Below are positions 52,633-62,769 of a stretch of DNA of 64,000 bases, one piece after another. Position numbers and translations under genes: made by a program. The notes beneath the pieces are model-generated. The model was not told the DNA's origin. It made no database searches and worked only from the letters and a program-made list of their open reading frames with translations. Source of the stretch: Lachnospiraceae bacterium (GTDB taxonomy: Bacteria > Bacillota > Clostridia > Lachnospirales > Lachnospiraceae); contig JAGBKB010000012.1 in NCBI GenBank assembly GCA_017934175.1, positions 1 through 64,000 of the forward strand. Direction: 5' to 3'. How positions within the stretch are numbered: position 1 is the stretch's first letter; the number at the start of each line of letters is the position of its first letter.

Positions 52633-55600
52633 ATGAGTTTTACACATTTACATTTACATACATGTTATAGTTTGCTGGATGGTGCTGGTAAAATTAGTGA
52701 AATAGTAAAAAGAGTAAAATGCATAGGTCAAGATTCAGTGGCCATTACAGACCATGGTGTAATGTATGGAGCAATTGATTTTTTTAAAACATGTGTGTTA
52801 AATGGAATAAAACCTATTATCGGTTCAGAAATATATGTAGTTAGTGGAAGTAGATTTGATAAAAAAAATGATGAGAATAGATATCATCTTGTTTTATTGT
52901 GCGAAAATGACATTGGGTATAAAAATCTAATAAAAATTGTTTCATCTGGTTTTACTGATGGCTATTATTATAAACCAAGAGTTGATTATGAAATATTAAA
53001 TAGATATAAAGAGGGACTAATTTGTTTATCTGCATGTATAGCAGGTGAAATACCCCAGGCACTTCTTAAAGGCCAATATTCTGAAGCAAAGTTAAAAGCA
53101 GAAAATTTAAAACAAATATTTGGTGACAATAACTTTTTTATTGAAATCCAAAATCATGGATTAAGTGAGGAGTTAAGAATACAACCTGATTTAATGAGAT
53201 TGTCAGATGAATTAAATGTTCCATTAGTTGCTACTAATGATTGTCATTATACTTACAAGGAAGATAGTTTTGCTCATGACTGTTTGTTGTGTCTTCAAAC
53301 AGGCAAAAAGGTTTTAGATTCTGATAGAATGAAATATGAAAAAGAAAAATACTATATAACATCAGAAACTGAAATGAATGAGTTATTTAAGTTCTGTAAA
53401 GAAGCAGTTGATAATACACAATTAATCGCTAAAAGATGTAATGTTCATCTTGAGTTTACAAAGAATGCATATGAAGAATTAATTAGTAAAATTAATCAAA
53501 ATCAGGAAAAAGGTATCATTACTGGAGATAGTAATTATTTTAAAGAAATGATACATAAATGTGAGTATCATGTTCCTACATTTCGTGTTCCAAGTGGTTA
53601 TTCAAATATTGAATATTTAAAAAAAATAGTTAATGATGGTTTAAACAAAAAATATAATTTAGATGATAATAATTCAAAAGTCATAGTTGAAAGAGCAGAA
53701 TATGAACTAAATTTAATTATTAAAATGGGCTTTGTTGATTATTTTTTAATAGTTGCAGATTACATTCATTTTGCAAAATCACATGATATCCCTGTTGGTC
53801 CAGGAAGAGGTTCGGCAGTTGGCTCAATAGTTTCATATGCACTTGATATTACAGATGTTGACCCAATAAAGTATAATTTATTTTTTGAAAGATTTTTAAA
53901 TCCAGAAAGAGTTTCTATGCCTGATATTGATACTGATTTTTGTGTTATACATAGAGATGATGTTATTAATTATGTAAAATCTACATATGGTAAATTGAAT
54001 GTTGCTCAGATTATTACATTTGGAACACTTGCAGCAAAACAAGTTATCAAAGATGTAGGAAGAGTGCTTGGCATTGAATTATCAAAAACAACAAAGATTG
54101 CTAATCTTATTGCTAAAAGACCAATGGCTGACCAAAATAGAGCGGATTTAAATAAAATGTTAAAAAGCGATATTGATGATTTTGCTTCAACGGACCAAGC
54201 AAGTGTTATTGAGTTTAGAGCAATGTATAATGAAGATAGTGAAACCAAGACAATTATTGATATAGGACTAAAACTTGAAGGAATACCAAGGAATGCTTCA
54301 GTTCATGCATCGGGAGTATTGATAGCACCAGAGGATATATCTAATTTTGTTCCATTTGCACGTGGCAAAGAAAATATATCAAGTTCTATTAATGAAAGTA
54401 GTTCAAAATCTAATGAAGAGAACTTTCTTGTTACTGAATATGATATGAAAACTCTTGAAGAACTTGGACTTTTAAAAATGGATTTTTTAGGGCTTAGAAA
54501 CTTAACTGCAATTAAAGACTGTTTAGATATAATTAAAGAAAATAATAATGTAGTTTTAGATTTAAAGAACATACCTTATGATGATAAAAATATATATGAT
54601 ATGATTTCTTCTGGGGATACATTTGGCATTTTTCAACTTGAATCTGATGGTATGACTAATTTTATGAAAAAACTAAAACCTACTGTTTTAGAAGATTTAA
54701 TTGCTGGAATAAGTCTTTTTAGACCAGGACCTATGGATTTTATTGATAAATATTGTGATGGCAAGAGAAATTCTAAAAATATCACATATGACCATGAAAA
54801 ATTAAAAGAAATATTAAAGCCTACTTATGGATGTATAGTGTATCAAGAACAAGTTATGCAAATTGTTCAAGAACTTGCTGGGTTTACATTGGGAAGAGCA
54901 GATAAAGTTAGAAGAATAATGTCCAAAAAGAAACCTGATGCATTAAAGGCTGAACGAAATAACTTTATATATGGCAATGATGAACTCAACATACCTGGTT
55001 GCTTAAAAAATGGTGTGAGTGAAAAAATAGCAAATAAAATTTTTGATGAATTAACTCAATTTGCATCTTATGCATTTAATAAGTCACATGCTGCTGCTTA
55101 TGCTATAGTTGCATATCAAACAGCATATCTAAAGTATTATTATCCTACTGAATTTTTTACTAGTTTATTAAATTCTGTTTTATTTAATAGAGATAAATTG
55201 CAAAACTATGTGGGCTCTGTCATAAGCAGTGGAATAAATATTTTACCTGTTGATATAAATAAGTCTTATGAAGAGTTTACGGTAGAAGGTAATGATATAC
55301 GCATAGGTTTTGCGGCAATAAAAAAAGTAGGTGCAAATATTTCAAACGCAATTATAAGTGACAGAAAAGAAAATGGTCAGTTTAATAGTTTTGTTGAAGC
55401 AATAGTAAGGCTAAATGATATTGGTGCAAACAAAATAGCGATAGAAGCACTAATTCTTTGTGGGGCTTTTGATACATTTGTTGGAAACAGAAAACAAAAA
55501 ATTAATATGTATCCTGAAATAATAAATAAGTTTTCTAAAAATGTAAAAAATGCCATGCCAGGAGAAATGAGTTTATTTGATTTAATGGAATCAAATGGAA

Positions 55601-56352
55601 TTGTTGTTGACGAAAATAAATATGATGATAATAAGTTTATTGAAGACTATCAAAATATAGATGACTTTTCAACCATAGAAAAGGCAAGTGAAGAAAAAGA
55701 GTATACTGGATTATATATTTCTGGCCATCCTCTTAATAATTATAAATATTTTATAAATGAAAATGTAAATTATAAATCAACCGATTTTTTTAAAGATGAT
55801 GATGACAATTATAATGTGGATGATGGCGTAAAAGTTTTTATGGTAGGAATAATTGAAGATGTTAAAACATTTACTACTAAAAGAACAAATGAGAAAATGG
55901 CAAAGATTATATTATCTGATTTATATGGCTCTTTTGAAGTAATTATATTTAGTAAAAAATATGTTGAATATAATAATTTGATTGAAAAATATAAGATAGT
56001 ATATATAGAGGGTAAGACTGCTATAGATGAAAGAAATGAGCGAGCAAATATTTACCTTGATAAAATGTATGATATTGATGAATATTTAGCATTAAAGAAA
56101 GACCAAATGTCACCTCCTATGGTAAGAATTGCGGTGCATTTTTCGGATAAAAATACATTTGTTAAAAATCATAAAGATTTATATTCAATTATGAGTACCA
56201 ATAAAGGAAAAGATTTTATAAAAGTAATTGTTGATAAAGAAAAGCAAATGAAAATTATTAAAGATTATCCTGTGGAAATTAGTTCATCGCTTATTAATAT
56301 TTTAAATATAACTTTTGGCTCATCAAATGTAGAGGTTATAAATAATGAATAA
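52633..56352 (+). CDS. dnaE: DNA polymerase III subunit alpha (DnaE)
   Basis: At 1239 residues it has an N-terminal PHP domain (HLHLHTCYSLLDG), the polymerase catalytic block GPGRGSAVGSIVSYAL and PDIDTDF with Asp431 and Asp433, a tandem helix-hairpin-helix region (~900-960) and an OB fold (~1040-1130). The usual order DnaE (DnaE1 type) of Firmicutes is preserved. It starts immediately after whiA, with TTAGGAG as the ribosome site. The next gene overlaps it by eight bases. Confidence 0.97.
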   Translation: MSFTHLHLHTCYSLLDGAGKISEIVKRVKCIGQDSVAITDHGVMYGAIDFFKTCVLNGIKPIIGSEIYVVSGSRFDKKNDENRYHLVLLCENDIGYKNLIKIVSSGFTDGYYYKPRVDYEILNRYKEGLICLSACIAGEIPQALLKGQYSEAKLKAENLKQIFGDNNFFIEIQNHGLSEELRIQPDLMRLSDELNVPLVATNDCHYTYKEDSFAHDCLLCLQTGKKVLDSDRMKYEKEKYYITSETEMNELFKFCKEAVDNTQLIAKRCNVHLEFTKNAYEELISKINQNQEKGIITGDSNYFKEMIHKCEYHVPTFRVPSGYSNIEYLKKIVNDGLNKKYNLDDNNSKVIVERAEYELNLIIKMGFVDYFLIVADYIHFAKSHDIPVGPGRGSAVGSIVSYALDITDVDPIKYNLFFERFLNPERVSMPDIDTDFCVIHRDDVINYVKSTYGKLNVAQIITFGTLAAKQVIKDVGRVLGIELSKTTKIANLIAKRPMADQNRADLNKMLKSDIDDFASTDQASVIEFRAMYNEDSETKTIIDIGLKLEGIPRNASVHASGVLIAPEDISNFVPFARGKENISSSINESSSKSNEENFLVTEYDMKTLEELGLLKMDFLGLRNLTAIKDCLDIIKENNNVVLDLKNIPYDDKNIYDMISSGDTFGIFQLESDGMTNFMKKLKPTVLEDLIAGISLFRPGPMDFIDKYCDGKRNSKNITYDHEKLKEILKPTYGCIVYQEQVMQIVQELAGFTLGRADKVRRIMSKKKPDALKAERNNFIYGNDELNIPGCLKNGVSEKIANKIFDELTQFASYAFNKSHAAAYAIVAYQTAYLKYYYPTEFFTSLLNSVLFNRDKLQNYVGSVISSGINILPVDINKSYEEFTVEGNDIRIGFAAIKKVGANISNAIISDRKENGQFNSFVEAIVRLNDIGANKIAIEALILCGAFDTFVGNRKQKINMYPEIINKFSKNVKNAMPGEMSLFDLMESNGIVVDENKYDDNKFIEDYQNIDDFSTIEKASEEKEYTGLYISGHPLNNYKYFINENVNYKSTDFFKDDDDNYNVDDGVKVFMVGIIEDVKTFTTKRTNEKMAKIILSDLYGSFEVIIFSKKYVEYNNLIEKYKIVYIEGKTAIDERNERANIYLDKMYDIDEYLALKKDQMSPPMVRIAVHFSDKNTFVKNHKDLYSIMSTNKGKDFIKVIVDKEKQMKIIKDYPVEISSSLINILNITFGSSNVEVINNE

Positions 56353-58171
56353 AAATCTTGATTATATATTTAAAATATTGGCTAATAAGAAAATTGATGC
56401 TTATTATTTACCATTGTCAAATGAACATTTGTATGAATTTACAAAGTTTAAAGATAATTATGTTTATGAATTATCTGGATTTACTGGAGATACTGCATCA
56501 TTATTTCTATATAAAAAAGTTGCTTATTTGTTTGTAGATGGTAGATTTGTTATTCAGGCAAAAAATGAAATTAATGATAAAAGATTAAAAATCATTGAAG
56601 TAAATAGCAATAGTGAAAAGATAGATTTTATAATATCAAAATTAATTAATAATAAATCAATTTTAATTAATCCAAAACTTATTTCAATCTATAGAATTAT
56701 TAATTTGCAGTCAAAACTTAATAAATATAATATAAAGATTATATTTAATGATAACATTTTTAAAAGTTTTTTTAATGACTTAAAAAAGAATTGTTTCCAT
56801 TTAACTTCTGCACCACTTTTTATTCTTGATAAAAAATACGTTGGTGAGACATCTAAAAATAGAATTAATAATTTGATAATTGATATATATGATACTTTTG
56901 CAAGCAAAAATGATATTTATTATGTCACATCAAATCTTGAAGAAATAGCATATCTTACAAATATTAGATTTAAACTTTGCGATATAAGTGATGAATCTGT
57001 TTTATTTGAATCTTTTTTAATTATAAATAACAAAAAATCAATATTATACTTAAAAGACTATTTAAGTGATAATGATATTAAATATTTAAATAAAAACAAT
57101 ATATTTATTAAAAATATAAATTGCTTCTATAAAGATTTAAAAAAAATAAAATCTAAATGTGTTTATATTGATAAAAAGATTAACAACTATTACATCTATA
57201 AAACTATACATAGTGCTAATTTAATTGATTCGCCATTATACATAAAGAAATCAGTTAAAAATAATACTGAAATTAAAAACTTAAAAAAGAGCAATATAAT
57301 TGATGGCGTTGCAATGGTTAAAGCAATATATTGTTTGAAGAATAATGATTATAGATTTAAAAGTAATAAATTCAAGACAGAATATGATATTAAATTATTT
57401 ATTGATAATTTAAGAAAATATGTTGGTAAAAAAATGTTTTTATGCAATAGTTTTGAAACTATTGTTGCTTATAAAGAAAACTCTGCTATATGTCATTATA
57501 CGCCTAAAAAGAATAAATCTAAAAAAATTAATGATAATGGTTTATTGTTAATAGATAGTGGAGGCAACTATTTGACTGGAACTACTGATATAACAAGAAC
57601 AATCAGTTTATATAAAAATATTAATAATATTCCTAAAAATGTAAAAATGCATTACACACTTGTGCTTAAATCACTAATAGATTTATCTATTTTAATATTT
57701 CCAAGTGGTTTAACTGGTTCAAATATTGATATTATTGCAAGAAAGAATCTTTATGATAATTTTTTAGATTTTAATCATGGTACTGGTCATGGTATAGGAT
57801 ATATTTCAAATGTTCATGAAGGACCTAATATAATTTCTCCATCTATAAAGAATAATTATAATGATAATATTTTGCAAGAAAATCAAGTTTCTTCTAATGA
57901 GCCAGGTTTATATTTTGAGAATAAATATGGAATAAGATTAGAAAATGATATTATTGTTAAAAAAGTTAAAGAAAATATTTATGGTGAATTCTTTGGATTC
58001 GATACATTGACACTTTGCCCATTTGATAAAGACTTAATAGATAAAAAATATTTAGACAACAATGAGATTCAATTTATAAATTCATATAACCAACAAGTTT
58101 ATAATAAATTAAGTAAATATTTAACTGATGCTGAAAAAAAATGGCTAAAAGTAGAAACAAGTGAGGTATAA
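56345..58171 (+). CDS. Xaa-Pro aminopeptidase (M24B family)
   Basis: Removes N-terminal residues preceding proline; a cytosolic metallopeptidase. At 608 residues it has the three-domain layout of the large aminopeptidase P type. The first part has YYLPLSNEHLYEF and LSGFTGDTASLFLY. The C-terminal pita-bread domain carries the metal ligands in LLIDSGGNYLTGTTDITRT, NHGTGHGIGYISNVHEGP, NEPGLYFE and GIRLENDI. An unusually Lys/Asn-rich middle reflects the AT content. It overlaps dnaE by eight bases. Confidence 0.93.
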   Translation: MNKNLDYIFKILANKKIDAYYLPLSNEHLYEFTKFKDNYVYELSGFTGDTASLFLYKKVAYLFVDGRFVIQAKNEINDKRLKIIEVNSNSEKIDFIISKLINNKSILINPKLISIYRIINLQSKLNKYNIKIIFNDNIFKSFFNDLKKNCFHLTSAPLFILDKKYVGETSKNRINNLIIDIYDTFASKNDIYYVTSNLEEIAYLTNIRFKLCDISDESVLFESFLIINNKKSILYLKDYLSDNDIKYLNKNNIFIKNINCFYKDLKKIKSKCVYIDKKINNYYIYKTIHSANLIDSPLYIKKSVKNNTEIKNLKKSNIIDGVAMVKAIYCLKNNDYRFKSNKFKTEYDIKLFIDNLRKYVGKKMFLCNSFETIVAYKENSAICHYTPKKNKSKKINDNGLLLIDSGGNYLTGTTDITRTISLYKNINNIPKNVKMHYTLVLKSLIDLSILIFPSGLTGSNIDIIARKNLYDNFLDFNHGTGHGIGYISNVHEGPNIISPSIKNNYNDNILQENQVSSNEPGLYFENKYGIRLENDIIVKKVKENIYGEFFGFDTLTLCPFDKDLIDKKYLDNNEIQFINSYNQQVYNKLSKYLTDAEKKWLKVETSEV

Positions 58172-58172
58172 T

Positions 58173-58793
58173 ATGTTTATTGATGAATTATGGATTAATT
58201 TTGTTCATGGTTTAAGTGTATATGCTGGGTCATTATTAACCCCATTTTTTAGATTAATTTCATTTCTTGGTGAAAAGGCTTGGTTTTTTTTACTTATATC
58301 TTTTATACTACTATTAAGTAAGAAAACGAGATGGATTGGTGCAACTGCTATATTATCTATTTTTTTAGGATTTTTAATTGCTGACTTTGGGATTAAGCCA
58401 TTTATTATGAGAGAAAGACCATATTTATCAAGTAAATTATATCAAGATTATTGGGCAATGGTAGGGTCAATACCTGAAACTAATTATTCTATGCCATCAG
58501 GCCATACAATAGGATGTGCAACATTTTTTATTTCGTTATATATTACTTGTAAGAAATATATGAAAAAAAATATTTTGATTATTGGTTTGATTTTTACCTT
58601 TTTGATGATTATGTCAAGAACTTATTTTATGCATCATTATTTAACTGATTGTTTAGTAGCAGTTGTGTTATCTATATTTATTGCTTTTATTTCAAAGTCT
58701 ATAATAAAAATTATTTATTCGTTTATAAAGAAAAATGAGGATATTGGAATATTTAATTTCTTATTAAATTTTGATTTATATAGTAAAAAATAA
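58173..58793 (+). CDS. PAP2-family phosphatase, membrane bound
   Basis: A six-helix membrane phosphatase of the PAP2 family. ATG 58173 follows GTGAGG at good spacing; GTG 58161 would be part of the ribosome site. The three signature blocks are KPFIMRERPY, PSGHTIGCATF and SRTYFMHHYLTD. Such proteins dephosphorylate undecaprenyl pyrophosphate or phosphatidyl substrates. No acyltransferase domain is attached. Confidence 0.9.
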   Translation: MFIDELWINFVHGLSVYAGSLLTPFFRLISFLGEKAWFFLLISFILLLSKKTRWIGATAILSIFLGFLIADFGIKPFIMRERPYLSSKLYQDYWAMVGSIPETNYSMPSGHTIGCATFFISLYITCKKYMKKNILIIGLIFTFLMIMSRTYFMHHYLTDCLVAVVLSIFIAFISKSIIKIIYSFIKKNEDIGIFNFLLNFDLYSKK

Positions 58794-58807
58794 TTAGTGG
58801 GTATGTT

Positions 58808-59563
58808 ATGAAAATTGTATCTTGGAATGTCAATGGATTAAGAGCAGTATTAAAAAAGAGTTTTTTAGAAAGCTTAAGTGCATTAAAATGTGATGTTATT
58901 TGTTTGCAAGAAACTAAACTACAAAAAGAACAAATACCAAAAGAGATTTTAGATTTAAAATTATATGATTTTTGGAACTTTGCGATAAAAAAAGGTTATA
59001 GTGGAACATCTGTTTTAAGTAAAATTGAACCATTGAGTGAAAAATATGGTTTGGGAAGTAAACCTCATGATGATGAAGGAAGAGTAATAACTGTTGAATA
59101 TGAAACATTTTATTTAGTAAATGCCTATGTTCCTAATGCACAACCTGAACTAAAAAGGATTGATTTTAGAACTTCATATGAAAAAAAATTATTATCTTAT
59201 ATTAAAAAACTTGATAAAATTAAACCAGTTGTTTATTGTGGAGATTTAAATGTTGCTCATGAGGAAATTGATTTAAAAAATCCAAAACAAAATATTGGAC
59301 AACCTGGTTTTTCATATGAAGAAAGAGATATGATGACTAATTTATTAAATAGTGGTTTTAGTGATGTGTATAGGACTATGTATCCTAATGGAAAAGAATA
59401 TACTTGGTGGTCATATAGAGGAAATGCAAGAGAAAATAATACGGGTTGGAGAATTGATTATTTTATAGTTTCAAATAGATTTTTAGACAATATTAAAAAT
59501 ATAAAAATTCATAATGAAATTTATGGTTCAGATCATTGTCCTATAGAGTTAATTATTAAATAG
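58808..59563 (+). CDS. xth: Exodeoxyribonuclease III / AP endonuclease
   Basis: Cuts abasic sites and trims 3' ends in base excision repair. At 251 residues it has SWNVNGLRAVLKK, CLQETKL with the metal-binding Glu, YCGDLNVAHEEIDL, GWRIDYFIVS and C-terminal GSDHCPIELII with the catalytic His. It is close to the ExoA type of Firmicutes. dinB follows after two bases, so two DNA-repair genes are coupled. Confidence 0.97.
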   Translation: MKIVSWNVNGLRAVLKKSFLESLSALKCDVICLQETKLQKEQIPKEILDLKLYDFWNFAIKKGYSGTSVLSKIEPLSEKYGLGSKPHDDEGRVITVEYETFYLVNAYVPNAQPELKRIDFRTSYEKKLLSYIKKLDKIKPVVYCGDLNVAHEEIDLKNPKQNIGQPGFSYEERDMMTNLLNSGFSDVYRTMYPNGKEYTWWSYRGNARENNTGWRIDYFIVSNRFLDNIKNIKIHNEIYGSDHCPIELIIK

Positions 59564-59565
59564 AT

Positions 59566-60804
59566 ATGGAAAAAAGTATTTTACATTGTGATATGAACAA
59601 TTTTTATGCTTCTGTTGAATGTGTTTTAAATCCTAAACTTGTTAGTAGTCCTATCGCAGTATGTGGAAGTAAAGAAGAAAGACATGGAATAGTACTTGCA
59701 AAGAATTATTTAGCAAAAGATTTTGGAGTAAAAACTGGAGACACAATTTGGCAAGCAAAGAATAAATGTCCAAATATAATTATTATTGACAATCCTCATT
59801 TTGATATGTATTCATATTATTCAAAAAGAGCAATAGACATATATAAAAAATATACTGATAAAATTGAATCTATGGGGTTGGATGAATGTTGGCTTGATGT
59901 TACAAATTCAATTAAGTTATTTGGTAAACCTGTTGATATAGCAAATACTTTAAGAGAAACAATTAAATCTGAACTTGGACTTACTATTTCTGTAGGAGTA
60001 TCATTTAATAAAACTTTTGCGAAGTTAGGAAGTGACCTTAAAAAGCCAGATGCTACAACAGTTATATCAAAGAATAATTATAAAGATATTGTATGGCCAT
60101 TACCTATATCTGATTTACTATTTGTTGGGAGAAAAACAAAGCAACTACTTAATAAGAATTATATCTATACAATTGGTGATATCGCTAATTCTAAACCGGA
60201 GAGACTAAAAAAACTTCTTGGCAAAAATGGTATAACTCTTTATAATGAGGCTAATGGTTTGGATGACGATGAAGTTAAAAATGTTGATTATATAGATACA
60301 GTTAAATCAATCAGCCATGGAATAACTACAGTAAATGATTTGACAAATAATGATGAAGTATGGACAATTATTCTTGAACTTACTCAAGAAATCTCGTTTA
60401 AATTAAGAAAGCAAAATTTACGAGCAGGTGGAGTTTCAGTTAATATAAGAAACAATGAATTACAATTTGAGCAGTTTCAAATGAAATTTTTATCTTCTGA
60501 AGAAAGTGCTATAAATATTGCTAAATACGCATTTTCACTTTTTAAGAATAGATATTCGTGGGATAAACCGATTAGGACTGTTACTGTTAGTGCTATATAT
60601 TTATCTGATAATAGTTCTCCAGAAGAATTAACTATATTGGAAGATAACAATTTTAAAGAAAAAATAGAAAAAGTTGAAAGATGTGCACAAGATATAAATA
60701 TAAAGTATGGACAAGAATTAGTGAAAAATGCGACACTTATTAAAAATGATAATTTGCCTAACATAAGAAGAAAAATTAATTATGACATTAATAAACAAAA
60801 ATAA
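59566..60804 (+). CDS. dinB: DNA polymerase IV (Y family)
   Basis: A translesion polymerase. At 412 residues its palm has metal-binding Asp9 in HCDMNNFYASVE and Asp106-Glu107 in SMGLDECWLD (a clostridial variant of SIDEAY). Fingers contain GIVLAKNYLAKDFGV; a thumb with SVGVSFNKTFAKLGSDLKKPDA and a little-finger domain at ~240-350 follow. No LexA-type box is seen upstream, and it is probably transcribed with xth. The CPBP gene overlaps its 3' end. Confidence 0.94.
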   Translation: MEKSILHCDMNNFYASVECVLNPKLVSSPIAVCGSKEERHGIVLAKNYLAKDFGVKTGDTIWQAKNKCPNIIIIDNPHFDMYSYYSKRAIDIYKKYTDKIESMGLDECWLDVTNSIKLFGKPVDIANTLRETIKSELGLTISVGVSFNKTFAKLGSDLKKPDATTVISKNNYKDIVWPLPISDLLFVGRKTKQLLNKNYIYTIGDIANSKPERLKKLLGKNGITLYNEANGLDDDEVKNVDYIDTVKSISHGITTVNDLTNNDEVWTIILELTQEISFKLRKQNLRAGGVSVNIRNNELQFEQFQMKFLSSEESAINIAKYAFSLFKNRYSWDKPIRTVTVSAIYLSDNSSPEELTILEDNNFKEKIEKVERCAQDINIKYGQELVKNATLIKNDNLPNIRRKINYDINKQK

Positions 60805-61540
60805 AATATTTGTAGATGGGATTATAATTCCAATTATTATATTTGTTTTGATTACTTATTTTATTTCATTGATTTGTAAAAAAATTGATGATAACTTTAA
60901 TCCTATTCTAGTTCAAGGTATAGCGAATACCATAATATTATGTATGTTAATACCATTTTATATATTTTTTAATAATAAGAATAATATATGTGAATCAAAA
61001 ATTAATCATAAAATAATTATTTATGCTGTTGCATTAGGATTGTCATTGTGCTATATTTGTAATACTATTATTGGTATTATTCCAGATTCAAAAACAAATA
61101 TTGTTACTGAAAATGTATATAAACTTTCTGAAGAATTGAATGTCTATATAACTTTATTTATTATAATAATTGTTGTGCCTATAACTGAAGAATTGTTATT
61201 TAGAGGGTTCTTTTATAACACAATAAAAACTATATCAAATCATATATTTGCAATAATAATTTCAAGTATTGCTTTTGCAGTTGCTCATTCAGATTTTAAA
61301 CAAATATTATATGCATTTATTGCTGGTTTATTTTTGGCATATATAAAATATAAATGTAATAATGTGATATACACTATAATTATGCACTGCATAATGAACT
61401 TGACTTCATTCTTTTTTATACCAAATATTATGTTAAGTAAGAGAATTGATATTTTTACACTTTTTATAATGTTTATAATTATGATTTTATCTTTATATAG
61501 AATTTATTTGTTTAGCATAAGTAAAAATAATAATAATTGA
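60782..61540 (+). CDS. CPBP-family intramembrane metalloprotease
   Basis: A 252-residue membrane protein with about seven to eight hydrophobic helices. Motif 1 of the CPBP/CAAX family is visible as TEELLFRGFFYNT; the second (SSIAFAVAHSDFKQILYAFIAGLFLAYI) and third (HCIMNLTSF) are also present, which together carry the catalytic Glu, His and Asn residues. Family members process prenylated or small peptides and can confer bacteriocin immunity. It overlaps dinB by 23 bases. Confidence 0.88.
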   Translation: MTLINKNKIFVDGIIIPIIIFVLITYFISLICKKIDDNFNPILVQGIANTIILCMLIPFYIFFNNKNNICESKINHKIIIYAVALGLSLCYICNTIIGIIPDSKTNIVTENVYKLSEELNVYITLFIIIIVVPITEELLFRGFFYNTIKTISNHIFAIIISSIAFAVAHSDFKQILYAFIAGLFLAYIKYKCNNVIYTIIMHCIMNLTSFFFIPNIMLSKRIDIFTLFIMFIIMILSLYRIYLFSISKNNNN

Positions 61541-61560
61541 AAGGAGATAGTATTCAACTA

Positions 61561-61614
61561 ATGAATACATTTTGTAATGATGAAGTATTTAAGTTTTATT
61601 ATTCCTTGTTATAA
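61561..61614 (+). CDS. Possible 17-codon leader ORF overlapping the glycosyltransferase start
   Basis: The strong AAAGGAG at 61541-61547 has ATG 61561 as its nearest downstream start; the glycosyltransferase ATG is 29 bases away in another frame. The short frame (MNTFCNDEV...) ends at 61612-61614 inside the glycosyltransferase gene. It may couple translation or simply be chance. Confidence 0.3.
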   Translation: MNTFCNDEVFKFYYSLL

Positions 61615-62602
61615 TTCAAGCGAATATATGAAAAAGTGTATTAATTCTATATTGCCACTTGGGGAAGATGTAGAAATACTTATAATTGATGATGGCTCTA
61701 ATAAAGATAATACACTTGAAATTGCAAAAAACTTCGAAAAAAAATATCCATCTATTTGTAGGGCGATTCATAAGCCAAATGGTGGTCATGGAGATGCATT
61801 AAATGTTGGTATAAGCAATGCTAATGGGTTATTTACAAAAGTTGTTGATTCTGATGACTGGATTGACACTAAAGCCGGATTAAAATTATTAGATGTGATT
61901 AAATATCAAGAAAATAAAAAGTCAGGGGTTGATTTATATATAACTAATTTTATTTATGACAAAGTAGGAGCAAAACATAAAAAAATTATGGACTATGTTT
62001 TTTCAATCCCAAGAAACAAGGTTCTCACTTGGGATAAAATTAGATTTTTTGCTCCTGGAACATATATGTTAATGCATTCTCTTTGTTATAGAACTGATGT
62101 TCTTAAAAAAAGTCAATTAAACTTACCTAAAAAGACTTTTTATGTAGACAATATATATGCATATAAACCACTTTTGTATGTAAATAAAATTTATTATTTA
62201 GATGTAGATTTATATCATTATTTTATTGGCAGAAATGACCAAAGTGTTAATGAAAAAGTTATGATTGATAGACTTGAGCAACAATATAAAGTTACAAGAA
62301 TAATGCTTTATGATGTAGATTTAAATAAAATTAAATCTAATAAAAAACTTTATCATTATATGATTAATTATATGAGTATAATTATGACTGTTACTTCAGT
62401 ATTTTCAATACTATCAAAAAATGATAAATGGTTAGATGAAAAAGATAAGTTGTGGGCCGAACTAAAAAGAAAGAACAAAAAGTTGCACAATGAACTTATG
62501 TATAGTTTTTTAGGTTTAGGTGTTAATATTCCAGGAAGTATTGGTAAGAAAATTACTATTGGCGGCTATAAGATTTCGCAATTATTATACGGATTTAATT
62601 AG
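61577..62602 (+). CDS. Family 2 glycosyltransferase
   Basis: A 341-residue GT-A-fold glycosyltransferase. It begins SFIIPCYNSSEYMKKCI, has IDDGSNKDNT, GGHGDALNVGI and the DSDDW (DxD) metal/nucleotide-binding motif at ~95. The second half has the FYVDNIYAY acidic motif. There is no signal or membrane segment. The product is probably a surface glycan or glycolipid step; neighbours do not help. Starts ATG 61577 and 61580 both lack a nearby ribosome site. Confidence 0.9.
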   Translation: MMKYLSFIIPCYNSSEYMKKCINSILPLGEDVEILIIDDGSNKDNTLEIAKNFEKKYPSICRAIHKPNGGHGDALNVGISNANGLFTKVVDSDDWIDTKAGLKLLDVIKYQENKKSGVDLYITNFIYDKVGAKHKKIMDYVFSIPRNKVLTWDKIRFFAPGTYMLMHSLCYRTDVLKKSQLNLPKKTFYVDNIYAYKPLLYVNKIYYLDVDLYHYFIGRNDQSVNEKVMIDRLEQQYKVTRIMLYDVDLNKIKSNKKLYHYMINYMSIIMTVTSVFSILSKNDKWLDEKDKLWAELKRKNKKLHNELMYSFLGLGVNIPGSIGKKITIGGYKISQLLYGFN

Positions 62603-62648
62603 CGTTTTAATTTCTTTATATAATTAATATACCTTTCTTTTCAATTTT

Positions 62649-62690
62649 ATGCATAAATACAGCAAATTTTTTGTATTTATGCATTTTTTT
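62649..62690 (+). terminator. Terminator after glycosyltransferase
   Basis: ATGCATAAATACA and TGTATTTATGCAT form a 13-bp stem (62649-62661 with 62672-62684), ten-base loop, and a T-run to 62690. It separates the glycosyltransferase from the amino-acid transporter operon. Confidence 0.87.
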
Positions 62691-62700
62691 GTTAAAATAC

Positions 62701-62745
62701 TTGACAATTTCTAAAAAATATGTATAATTATTGCATAATTATTCA
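62701..62745 (+). promoter_or_regulatory. Promoter with ArgR-like operator of amino-acid ABC transporter
   Basis: TTGACA (62701-62706), 16 bases and TATAAT (62723-62728) are a near-consensus promoter. TGCATAATTATTCA (62732-62745) differs by one base from the ARG-box half-site pattern TGAATAATTATTCA. A second similar stretch, TGTATAATTATTGCA (62721-62735), overlaps the -10. An ArgR dimer or hexamer here would block the promoter, consistent with arginine or basic amino-acid control. Confidence 0.6.
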
Positions 62746-62769
62746 TTTATTTTTTTGGAGGTATAAAAA

